Assembly: GCF_012911015.1 (NCBI RefSeq)
Contig: NZ_WVVV01000015.1
Coordinates: 20,706 to 84,705 of the forward strand
Reading direction: 5' to 3'
Length of the DNA: 64,000 bases
DNA from: Chelativorans sp. ZYF759
Lineage (GTDB): Bacteria > Pseudomonadota > Alphaproteobacteria > Rhizobiales > Rhizobiaceae
Shown piece by piece: positions 8,231-19,063 of the stretch (the stretch's first letter is position 1; every line of letters starts with the position of its first letter). Under the pieces are notes generated by a model. The model was not told the origin of the DNA. It worked only from the letters and a program-made list of their open reading frames with translations, and ran no database searches. The translations under genes and the position numbers were made by a program.

Positions 8231-9880
8231 CTAGACCTTGTAGCGGCCGACGAAGAAACCGAAGGGCGGCAGATCGAACCGCCCTTCCGCCGGAAGCGCC
8301 GATCCCGGCAGGACCTCGCCGGGGCTGAAGTCGGACGGCACGTCCGCTTCCTGATGAACTGCCATCTCCCGGGACATGTTGAAGACGCCCAGCAGGCACT
8401 GGCCGTCGAAGTCGCGCCGGAAGGCCAGCACCGAACCCTCCCCTCTTGGCGCGCCCGGCCTTCCCTCGCCGGCCTCGACCGTCTGTCTGCGGAAAGCGAG
8501 CGCGTCACGATAGAAGGCCAGCAGGCTGGAAGGATCGCCGTCCTGCGCTGCGACGCAGCGCGCGACATGGGCCTCCTGCACGGGCAGCCAGCTCTCTCCC
8601 ACCGAAAAGCCGGCATTGTGGGCTGCCCCGTCCCACACCATGGGGGTGCGGCAGCCATCCCTTCCCTTCAGGTCCGGCCAGAAGCGGATCGCGAAGGGAT
8701 CGCGCAATTGCTCGTGGGGGATTGCGGCCTCCTCGAGCCCCAGCTCTTCGCCCTGGAAGATGCTGATCGCTCCCGGCAGGCTGACCAGGAGGGCGGCCGA
8801 CAGGCGCGCCATCTGGTCGATCTCGCCGCCATGGCCGCCGAAACGGCTCACATGCCTTGTATGGTCGTGATTGGACAGCGCCCAGGCGATTCGCCCATCG
8901 GGCGACTGGTCGATGGCCTCGGCCAGGCGAGCGCCCATCTCCTCGGCATTCAGGAGCGCGCGTGGCAGGCAGTAGGTGTAGCATCGCGCGAGCCCCTGGC
9001 CGTCGCGCGCCTTCAGGCGGTTGCCGATCTCGCCCACCACCGTCGTGGCACCCAGCATCTCGATGGCCGCCACGAAGCTCTCCAGCGGGCCGATGTCGCC
9101 GCGCTGGACCCGGTCGTAGAGATGAAGCTGCTGCGCGAAGGGATTTGCCGCCGGATGTCGCCCGTCGCCCTGCGACGGCGCTGGCGGGTTGTCGCGCAGG
9201 TCGCGATCGTGGAAATACGAATTCAGCGTATCGATACGGAAAGCGTCCACGCCCCGCGCGACCCAGAATTCCGCAATGTCGAGCAGCGCCTTGCGCACAT
9301 CCATGTTGGCGAAGTCGAGACTGGGTTGCGAGGGCAGGAAATCGTGCAGGTAGTACTGTTCGCGCTGCCGGTTCCAGGTCCAGGCCGATCCGCCGAAGGC
9401 CGACAGCCAGTTGTTGGGCGGCGTCCCGTCTGGCTTGGGATCTGCCCACACGTACCAGTCGGCCTTGGGGTTCGTGCGGTCGGCCATGCTTTCCTCGAAC
9501 CAGGGATGGCGGTCCGATGTGTGCGAGAAGACGAGGTCGATCATCACCTTCAGCCCTGCCCCATGGGCAGCCGAGACGAGCTCGTCGAAATCCGCAAGCG
9601 TGCCGAACAGGGGATCGACCTCGCAATGGTCGGCGATGTCGTAGCCGAGATCGTCCATCGGCGAGGCGTAGAAAGGCGACAGCCAGATTGCATCGGCGCC
9701 CAGCGAGATGATGTGGGGCAGGCGCTGCAGGACTCCTTGCAGGTCGCCGGTTCCGCTGCCGGTCGTGTCCTGGAACGAGCGGACATAGACGTGGTAGACT
9801 GCCGCCGACTTCAGCCAGTCTGCGGGGTCGGCCACCAAACGTGGTTCGTTCCTCAACTCTTCCTCCCGCAATGGCGACAT
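8231..9880 (-). CDS. GH13 alpha-glucosidase/alpha-amylase family enzyme
   Basis: A 549-residue TIM-barrel glycoside hydrolase. The four GH13 regions are visible: DLVFSHTSDRHPWF, DAFRIDTLNSYF with the nucleophile aspartate, VVGEIGNRL with the acid/base glutamate, and SNHDHTRHVSRFG. The HDRDLRDNPP segment is typical of oligo-1,6-glucosidase/alpha-glucosidase types. It faces otsA tail to tail, so it may serve intracellular glucoside or trehalose-related carbon use. I chose ATG 9880, with AGGAG ten bases upstream, over a 37-residue longer start at 9991. Exact linkage specificity cannot be read from the sequence. Confidence 0.9.
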   Translation of the reverse strand: MSPLREEELRNEPRLVADPADWLKSAAVYHVYVRSFQDTTGSGTGDLQGVLQRLPHIISLGADAIWLSPFYASPMDDLGYDIADHCEVDPLFGTLADFDELVSAAHGAGLKVMIDLVFSHTSDRHPWFEESMADRTNPKADWYVWADPKPDGTPPNNWLSAFGGSAWTWNRQREQYYLHDFLPSQPSLDFANMDVRKALLDIAEFWVARGVDAFRIDTLNSYFHDRDLRDNPPAPSQGDGRHPAANPFAQQLHLYDRVQRGDIGPLESFVAAIEMLGATTVVGEIGNRLKARDGQGLARCYTYCLPRALLNAEEMGARLAEAIDQSPDGRIAWALSNHDHTRHVSRFGGHGGEIDQMARLSAALLVSLPGAISIFQGEELGLEEAAIPHEQLRDPFAIRFWPDLKGRDGCRTPMVWDGAAHNAGFSVGESWLPVQEAHVARCVAAQDGDPSSLLAFYRDALAFRRQTVEAGEGRPGAPRGEGSVLAFRRDFDGQCLLGVFNMSREMAVHQEADVPSDFSPGEVLPGSALPAEGRFDLPPFGFFVGRYKV

Positions 9881-10165
9881 CGGCCTGCTGCTCCTAAAAC
9901 GCTGTGATGAACGCGCATACTGGCCGGGCGAGCCGTGGGGCGCAATGTCATCCGTTAGTAAGTCCGGCCCGTGGTGTCGCCCAAACCACACGCTCGCCGT
10001 GCAAATCCTTTCTGTAGCCGTTCATCATTGGACAACGCATTGACCCGACACTAGGGTCCGGGACTGTTAGAGAAACCAAGCTGCCTTTTGAAAAGCTTGA
10101 TCATTTTCGCCCGACAGCGAAGCCACTTCGATGGACATGTTTCGCTGCCTGGGGCATGATCGATA
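9881..10165. other. Divergent intergenic region between the GH13 gene and tamA
   Basis: About 285 bases separate the two divergent start codons. There is an A/T-richer patch near 10070-10115 and a TTGACC hexamer at about 10040, but the match 19 bases further on is poor, so I do not call a promoter. No RNA gene, conserved small ORF or strong hairpin was seen. Confidence 0.4.
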
Positions 10166-12136
10166 GTGGGCGGCAGTAAACTGGTGAGTGGCACGTTGAA
10201 GCGTCCGACCCCCATTCGGGGCTTATCCTCCTTCCTTGCGGCCGGTCTGCTGTGCGCCTCTCTGGCGTTGCCGCCAGCGCCTGCTCACGCCTTCGAGCTG
10301 TTCGGTTTCCGGCTCTTCGGCAGCGATCCCGCCGAGGAGATGAACGACTTCATCGGCGAGCCGCAATTCTACGAGGTCGAATTCGTCGTGACCGGCGACG
10401 ACGACCTCGCCGACAGGCTCCGCCAGGCGTCGAGCCTCTGGGCCGACCGCGACGACCCGGCCTCGGGCGTTCCGGGCCTGGTCACCAAGGCGCGCGGCGA
10501 CTATCGCCGCATACTGGCCGCCCTGTATGCCGAGGCCCGTTACGGGGGCGCCATCTCGATCCGGGTCGAGGGCCGCGAGGTCGCCGATCTGCCGCCCGAC
10601 GCGACCTTGCCCGCGACCGCCTCGGTGCTGGTCACCGTCGATACCGGCCCGCTGTTCCGCTTCGGCCGCGCCGATATCGTCAACGCGCCGCCCCCGCTTC
10701 CGGCCGACCGCCGCGACGAGGTCGACGACCCGCGCGAGCGCGGCTTTGCCCTGGGCGAGGACGCGCGTTCGGGGGCCATCCTGCGCGCCGAACGTCTTTC
10801 CGTCGAAGCCTGGCGCCACCACGGTCACGCCAAGGCCGAGATCGCCGACCGCCGGGTCGAGGCGGTCCATGCCGTCAGCGAGGTGGAGGCGGTCATCACT
10901 GTCGCGCCCGGCCAGCTTGCGCGCTACGGTCCGGTCGGCGTACGCGGGGCCGAGCGCCTCGACCCTGAATGGCTGGCCTGGATGACCGGGCTGGTCCCCG
11001 GTGAGGTCTACGATCCCCGCGATCTCCAGCGCGCCGGCACCCGCCTCGCGCGGCTCGACGTCTTCCGGTCCCAGCGTTTCGAGGAGGCCGAGTCGATTGG
11101 CGCCGACGGCCTGCTGCCGATCGATCTCATCGTCCAGGAGCGCCAGCCGCGCCGCATCGGCATCGGCGGCTCCTACTCCACCGTCGACGGCTTCGGCGCG
11201 GAAGCCTTCTGGCTCCATCGCAATCTATTTGGCCGTGCCGAGCGGCTGCGTCTCGACGCGCGTGTCGGCGGCATCGGGCGGAGCTGGCAGCCGCGCAACT
11301 GGACCTATCGCCTGGGCAGCCGCTTCACCATGCCCGGCATCTTCACCCCCGATACCGATTTCAGCGCGGGTCTCGCCGGCGAGCGCGAGGTGCTCGACGC
11401 CTATACGCGCACCGGGGTCGATGCCGAGGCCGGTGTCACGCACATCTTCGACGACCAGCTGTCGGGCCGCCTCTTCGCCAATGTCAGCGCGGCACGGTTC
11501 GAGGACGGGCTTCGTTTTGCCTATCCGCGGCGCGAATTCGTCACTGCCGGCCTTCTCGGCGGGCTGACCTTCGACAACCGCGACGACCCCGCCAACGCCA
11601 CGCGCGGCATCTATGCAGATGTCACGTTGCAGCCCTTCCATGAGTTCGTCTTCACCAACACCGCCATCCGGGCCACGGCGGAAGCGCGCGCCTATTTCTC
11701 GCTGACTGGCGATGATGGCCTCGTCCTGGCCGGGCGGGCACGTCTCGGCACGCTGGCCGGTGCGCCGGCCGCCGAAACCCCGCCGGACAAGCTCTTCCTG
11801 GCAGGTGGCGGCGGTTCCGTGCGCGGCTATCCCTTCCGCAGCATCGGCATCCAGCAGGGCAACCAGATCATCGGCGGACGCTCGCTCGTGGAAGCCTCCG
11901 CCGAGGTCCGCGCCCGAGTGACCGACACGATCGGCCTCGTCGGCTTTTTCGATGCCGGCCATGTCGGCGCCGACCCGGTTCCCAACTTCTCCGAGGGCTT
12001 CCGCATGGGCGCCGGTGTCGGCCTGCGCTACCAGACGGGGCTTGGACCGATCCGCCTCGACGTCGCGGTGCCGATCAACCGCCGCTCCAGCGACCCCCGC
12101 GCCGCATTCTATGTCGGCATAGGACAGGCCTTCTGA
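10166..12136 (+). CDS. tamA: TamA, Omp85-family outer-membrane translocation/assembly protein
   Basis: A 656-residue Omp85 protein. After a signal peptide (hydrophobic FLAAGLLCASLAL, then PAHA) come POTRA-like domains (roughly residues 70-330), then a 16-strand-type barrel. The Omp85 VRGYPF signature occurs in GGGGSVRGYPFRSIG, and the protein ends in a phenylalanine (YVGIGQAF), as outer-membrane barrels do. With TamB it inserts certain outer-membrane and autotransporter proteins or supports lipid transport. Start may be GTG 10166, GTG 10184 or TTG 10196; all leave the signal peptide intact. Its TGA overlaps the tamB ATG. Confidence 0.92.
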   Translation: MGGSKLVSGTLKRPTPIRGLSSFLAAGLLCASLALPPAPAHAFELFGFRLFGSDPAEEMNDFIGEPQFYEVEFVVTGDDDLADRLRQASSLWADRDDPASGVPGLVTKARGDYRRILAALYAEARYGGAISIRVEGREVADLPPDATLPATASVLVTVDTGPLFRFGRADIVNAPPPLPADRRDEVDDPRERGFALGEDARSGAILRAERLSVEAWRHHGHAKAEIADRRVEAVHAVSEVEAVITVAPGQLARYGPVGVRGAERLDPEWLAWMTGLVPGEVYDPRDLQRAGTRLARLDVFRSQRFEEAESIGADGLLPIDLIVQERQPRRIGIGGSYSTVDGFGAEAFWLHRNLFGRAERLRLDARVGGIGRSWQPRNWTYRLGSRFTMPGIFTPDTDFSAGLAGEREVLDAYTRTGVDAEAGVTHIFDDQLSGRLFANVSAARFEDGLRFAYPRREFVTAGLLGGLTFDNRDDPANATRGIYADVTLQPFHEFVFTNTAIRATAEARAYFSLTGDDGLVLAGRARLGTLAGAPAAETPPDKLFLAGGGGSVRGYPFRSIGIQQGNQIIGGRSLVEASAEVRARVTDTIGLVGFFDAGHVGADPVPNFSEGFRMGAGVGLRYQTGLGPIRLDVAVPINRRSSDPRAAFYVGIGQAF

Positions 12137-15100
12137 TGAGACTGCTCGCCGCCATCGCCCTCTTCTTCGCCCTCGCCCTGCCGGCACTCGCCCAGGACGA
12201 GACACCCGAGGAGGAGCGTTCCCTGTTTCTCGGCTTCGTGGAGGACCAGCTGTCCGGCCCGAACCGGGACATCCGCATCTCCAACATCCAGGGCGTCCTG
12301 TCCTCCAATGCGACGATCGGCCTGATCACGGTCGCCGACAATGAGGGCGTCTGGCTGAGAATCGTCAACGCCTCCATCGTGTGGAGCCGCAGCGCGCTTC
12401 TCCTGCAGCGCCGGTTGGAAATCGAGACCCTGTCGGCCGAGCTGATCGAGGTGATCCGTCAGCCGGTCGCCGACGAGACGCTCCCCACCCCGGAGGCCAC
12501 GGGTTTCGCCGTCCCGGAACTGCCGCTCGCCATCAATCTGGCCAATCTGGAGATCGAACTGGCCCGCTTCGGGCCGACGGTCTTCGGTCTAGAATCCGAG
12601 CTCGCCATGCAGGGCCGCCTGCGGCTGGAGGGCGGATCGCTCGATACCGCGCTCGAGATCCAGCGCCTTGATGGCCCCGGCGGCCAGCTGTCGCTGACCG
12701 CGCAATATGCCAACGAGACCCAGATCATCGATCTCGACCTGGCCCTGTCAGAGCCGCAGGATGGCGTTGTCGCCAACCTGCTCGACATCCAGGGCCGCCC
12801 GCCCATCGACCTCACCATTGCCGGTGCCGGCCCGATATCGGAACTCGATATCGAACTCACCCTCGATGCCGACGCAGAACGCGTTCTGACGGGCCTCGCC
12901 ACGCTGCGCCAGCAGGCCGAGGGCCTGTTCTTCAATACCGAGCTCGGCGGCCCGATCGCCCGCCTCGTCCCGGCGCAGTTCCGCGGCTTCTTCGGAGAAG
13001 ACACGGCGCTTCGGGCACGGGGCCTCATCCGCGACGAAGGCGGCCTTTCGCTCGACACGCTTGAGATCGACAGCGCGGCCCTGTCGCTTCAGGCCCTCGC
13101 CGAAACCACCTCCGACTGGTTCCTCAGCCGCCTCGAATTGAATGCCCTCATCGACGACGGCACCGGCGATCCGGTGGTGCTGCCCGTGCCCGGCGGCGAC
13201 ACCACCGTCGACCTCGCGCGGCTGTCGCTGGCCTATGGCGAGGCCATCGGCGAGGAATGGAGCGGCGCCCTGGTGATCGAGGGGCTGCGCACGCCGGAAT
13301 TCCAGGCCGAGGACACGAGGCTGACCCTCAGCGGCCTGGCCCAGAATCTCGACAACCCGTTGGAGCGGCGCGTCACCTACGCGATCCAGGGCGTGCTCGA
13401 TGGCATCACACCGGCCAGCCCGGAAGTCGGCGAAGCGCTCGGCGACCGCATCACCCTCGACATCGATGGTGAATGGAACGCCGGCGAGCCGCTGCTGATC
13501 GACGACGCACGACTGTCGGCGCGCGCGCTCGAGATCTATCTGACCGGCGCGTTCGAGGATTTCGAGTTCCTCGGCGAGATCGGCGTTGAGACCGCCAGTA
13601 TCGCGCCCTTCTCCGCCCTCGCCGGACGCGATCTCGCCGGCGCGATGAATCTGCGCGCCAACGGCGAGATCTGGCCGCTGAGCGGCCGGTTCGAGCTTCT
13701 TGTCGACGGCACGATCCAGGAGCTGCGCATCGACAACCCGGCCGTAGACAATCTCATGGGCGGCGAAACCCGCATCACCGGCGCCATCGGGCGCACCGAG
13801 CTGGGACTGTCGACGGATGATTTCCGTGTCGTCAACGAGCAGTTCGACCTCCAGGCCAACGGCATCTTTGCCACGGGTGCTGCCGATTTCAGCTTCGATT
13901 TCGAACTTGCGGATCTTGCCCTCGTTTCCCCGCAGGCCTCGGGACGCCTTGTCGCCACGGGGCGCGCTCAGGGCGAAGAAGGCGTCATCAACCTGACGAC
14001 CTCCGTCGATGTCCCCTCGGGCACGCTCGCCGGCCAGCGTCTGTCGCAGGCTACGTTCGGCTTTGAGGGAGATCTGGAAGACGGCACTCTCGACGGACGC
14101 CTGACAGGGACCGCTTTTCTCGACGGCGTGCGGGCGGAACTGGCCGGCGACGTCCTTCTGGACGACGAACAGCGCCGGCTTTCGGGTTTCCGGCTGTCGG
14201 CCGGCGGCGCCCAGGCCAGCGGCGACATCGTCCAGGACATCGCAAGCGGCCTTCTCGACGGCACGATCAGGATCGCTGCCCCTGACATCTCCACCGCCGC
14301 CGCCCTCTTCCTGGTCGAGGCGGCCGGCACGGTGAACGCCGACATCGTGCTCACCGCGTCCGAAGGCCGGCAGGATCTCGCCATCGACGCCGACTTGGCC
14401 GCTTTCCGGCTCGACGATACCCGCGTCGAGCAGGCGACGCTCGAAGCGACCGTCGCCGACCTCTTCGGCGTGCCCGCCATTGAAGGCACGCTTGCGGCAC
14501 GCGTCGCCGATGTCGCCGGCACCACCATCGAGACGCTCGATCTCTCCGCATCGAGTGACGGCGAGACGACCGACTTCACCGCCCAGGCCCAGCTTGCCGA
14601 CAACGTAACCGCGAACGCCGCAGGCTCGCTGTCCCCCGAAGCCGGTGGCTATCGCATCGTGCTGGAGAGCGCGCGGCTGGGACGCGGGGCCGTTGCCGCC
14701 GTGCTCACCGAACCGAGTTCGCTCCTCGTCGTCGGCGACGACATCACCCTCGATTCGCTTGTGCTGGACGTGGCCGGCGGTCGGGTCGCTGCCGCAGGCA
14801 CGGTCGCCGGGACGATCGACGTCGCGCTCGACATCGACGACCTGCCCCTCGTCATCGCCAACCTCGTGCAGCCGGAACTGGGCCTCGGCGGCACGGTCAA
14901 CGGCACCGCCCGCATCACTGGCGCCCGGGACAATCCCGACGTCGCCTTTACGCTCCAGGGTCGGCAGATCGAAGCGGCCGCCCTGCGCGCCACCGGCATC
15001 TCGACACTCACTGTCGATGCCCGCGGCACCACATCGGCCGGGCGACTCAACATCGACGCGACGGTGGCAAGCCCGGAAGGCCTTCGCGCGACCGCCAGCG

Positions 15101-16743
15101 GCGCAATCCCCCTTCCCGACGGTCAGCTCGCGCTCGACATCCAGCTGAACGCCTTCCCGCTGGCCATCGTCAATCGCGCCGCCCCGGGCCAGAACCTGGG
15201 CGGCCAGTTGACCGGCACAGCCCGCGTCACCGGAGCGCTCGACGCGCCTCGGGTAGCCTTCGACATAGCGGGCGCCAACGTGTCGGCCGCCCCGTTGCAG
15301 GAATTCGGCATCGGCGCGCTCAACATTTCGGCCGCCGGCACATTCGCCGACGACGTCGTGACGCTGACTCGCGCGCAGGCCGACGGTCCGCTTGGGCTGA
15401 CCCTGAGTGCCAGCGGCACCTTGCCGGTCACCGGCGCGGGCGCCAATCTCACCTTCCAGGCCACCGCGCCCCTGGCGCTGGCCAACCGTTTCCTGATCGA
15501 TCGCGGAACCCAGCTGGCGGGCACGATCCAGGCCCAGGGCACGCTGACCGGCAGCCTCGACGACCCCAACATCCAGGCCAATCTGACGACGGCCGGGGCG
15601 CAGGTGATCGATCCGCTGGCCAATATCGGGCTGAGCAACATCAACCTCAACGCCTCCATTTCCGGCCAGACCGTTTCCGTGACCAGCCTGTCGGCGGCCA
15701 TAGCGGGGGGCGGCACGGCGACCGCCTCGGGCACCATTTCGCTTGATGCCGCGGCAGGTTTTCCCGCCGATCTGAGGCTCGCGCTTGCCCAGGCACGCTA
15801 CGCAGACGGCGACTTCATCGTGGCCACCGCCAGCGGCAACCTGTCGATCACCGGGCCGCTGGCCCGCGACCCGCTGATTGCGGGACAGATATTCGTCGAG
15901 CGTGCGGACCTCTCCGCGCCCGAAAATCTCGGCGGCGGACCTGCCGCCATCGACGTCATCCACCGCGCACCCCCGCCGCCCGTTCGCGCCACGCTGGAAC
16001 GCGCCCGCGCCAATGACGGCACGCCCGTGCCGGCCGGCCGGCCAGCCGTCGCGCGTCTCGACATCCAGATCAATGCCCCCAACCGCATCTTCGTGCGCGG
16101 CCGTGGGCTTGATGCCGAACTGGGCGGCAGCGTGCGCATTACCGGCCCCGTCACCAGCGTCCAGCCCGTGGGCAGCTTCGAGCTGATCCGCGGCCGTCTC
16201 GGCATTCTGGGGCAGCGCATCGAATTCGACGAAGGCACGCTGACGCTGGTGGGCGATCTCGATCCCTTCGTGAACCTGATAGCGCGCACGAGCGGCCAGG
16301 AAATCACCGTGATCATCACGGTGACCGGCCGCATTTCCGAACTCGATATCCAGTTCTCCTCGCAGCCCGAACTGCCCGAGGACGAGGTGCTCGCGCGCCT
16401 CATCTTCAACCGCGGCATCGGGGATTTGTCGCCGCTCCAGATCGCGCAGCTTGCGGCGGCGGCGGCCGAACTTGCCGGCGGTAGCGATACGAGCCTGTTG
16501 GGAAGTCTGCGGGAGGCGACCGGCCTGGACGATATCGACATCGTGAGCGATGCCGAAGGTAATGTCGCGGTGCGCGCCGGGCGCTACATCCAGGAAAATG
16601 TCTATCTGGGCGTGGAAGCGGGGGCACAAGGAACCGCGCGCGCGACCATCAATCTGGATATTACAGACGAGGTTCGCGCGCGCGGGTCGCTCGGCACAGA
16701 TGGCGATTCAAGTCTCGGCATCTTCTTCGAGCGTGACTACTGA
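12136..16743 (+). CDS. tamB: TamB, inner-membrane-anchored AsmA-like translocation/assembly protein
   Basis: A 1535-residue protein with an N-terminal hydrophobic anchor (LLAAIALFFALALPALAQ), a very long run of repetitive beta-strand-rich sequence, and the C-terminal DUF490/TamB domain (about the last 350 residues). That domain contains PVGSFELIRGRLGILGQRIEFDEGTL and LPEDEVLARLIF. The protein is expected to span the periplasm and meet TamA. ATG and the tamA stop share one base, indicating a co-translated tamAB pair. The length is typical. A 1293-codon open frame on the opposite strand is a codon-bias shadow. Confidence 0.94.
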   Translation: MRLLAAIALFFALALPALAQDETPEEERSLFLGFVEDQLSGPNRDIRISNIQGVLSSNATIGLITVADNEGVWLRIVNASIVWSRSALLLQRRLEIETLSAELIEVIRQPVADETLPTPEATGFAVPELPLAINLANLEIELARFGPTVFGLESELAMQGRLRLEGGSLDTALEIQRLDGPGGQLSLTAQYANETQIIDLDLALSEPQDGVVANLLDIQGRPPIDLTIAGAGPISELDIELTLDADAERVLTGLATLRQQAEGLFFNTELGGPIARLVPAQFRGFFGEDTALRARGLIRDEGGLSLDTLEIDSAALSLQALAETTSDWFLSRLELNALIDDGTGDPVVLPVPGGDTTVDLARLSLAYGEAIGEEWSGALVIEGLRTPEFQAEDTRLTLSGLAQNLDNPLERRVTYAIQGVLDGITPASPEVGEALGDRITLDIDGEWNAGEPLLIDDARLSARALEIYLTGAFEDFEFLGEIGVETASIAPFSALAGRDLAGAMNLRANGEIWPLSGRFELLVDGTIQELRIDNPAVDNLMGGETRITGAIGRTELGLSTDDFRVVNEQFDLQANGIFATGAADFSFDFELADLALVSPQASGRLVATGRAQGEEGVINLTTSVDVPSGTLAGQRLSQATFGFEGDLEDGTLDGRLTGTAFLDGVRAELAGDVLLDDEQRRLSGFRLSAGGAQASGDIVQDIASGLLDGTIRIAAPDISTAAALFLVEAAGTVNADIVLTASEGRQDLAIDADLAAFRLDDTRVEQATLEATVADLFGVPAIEGTLAARVADVAGTTIETLDLSASSDGETTDFTAQAQLADNVTANAAGSLSPEAGGYRIVLESARLGRGAVAAVLTEPSSLLVVGDDITLDSLVLDVAGGRVAAAGTVAGTIDVALDIDDLPLVIANLVQPELGLGGTVNGTARITGARDNPDVAFTLQGRQIEAAALRATGISTLTVDARGTTSAGRLNIDATVASPEGLRATASGAIPLPDGQLALDIQLNAFPLAIVNRAAPGQNLGGQLTGTARVTGALDAPRVAFDIAGANVSAAPLQEFGIGALNISAAGTFADDVVTLTRAQADGPLGLTLSASGTLPVTGAGANLTFQATAPLALANRFLIDRGTQLAGTIQAQGTLTGSLDDPNIQANLTTAGAQVIDPLANIGLSNINLNASISGQTVSVTSLSAAIAGGGTATASGTISLDAAAGFPADLRLALAQARYADGDFIVATASGNLSITGPLARDPLIAGQIFVERADLSAPENLGGGPAAIDVIHRAPPPPVRATLERARANDGTPVPAGRPAVARLDIQINAPNRIFVRGRGLDAELGGSVRITGPVTSVQPVGSFELIRGRLGILGQRIEFDEGTLTLVGDLDPFVNLIARTSGQEITVIITVTGRISELDIQFSSQPELPEDEVLARLIFNRGIGDLSPLQIAQLAAAAAELAGGSDTSLLGSLREATGLDDIDIVSDAEGNVAVRAGRYIQENVYLGVEAGAQGTARATINLDITDEVRARGSLGTDGDSSLGIFFERDY

Positions 16744-16755
16744 TGTCCGAGGCCG

Positions 16756-19060
<2,305 letters not shown>

Positions 19061-19063
19061 CGG

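Noticed and set aside
10030..10075. TTGACC ... TGTTAG as a tamA promoter
   Set aside because: The spacer would be 19 bases and the -10 match is poor, so it is not called.
12748..16629. A 1293-codon open frame on the minus strand opposite tamB
   Set aside because: It is fully antisense to a well-defined tamB, has no family motif, and such long antisense frames are expected from the strong GC codon bias here.
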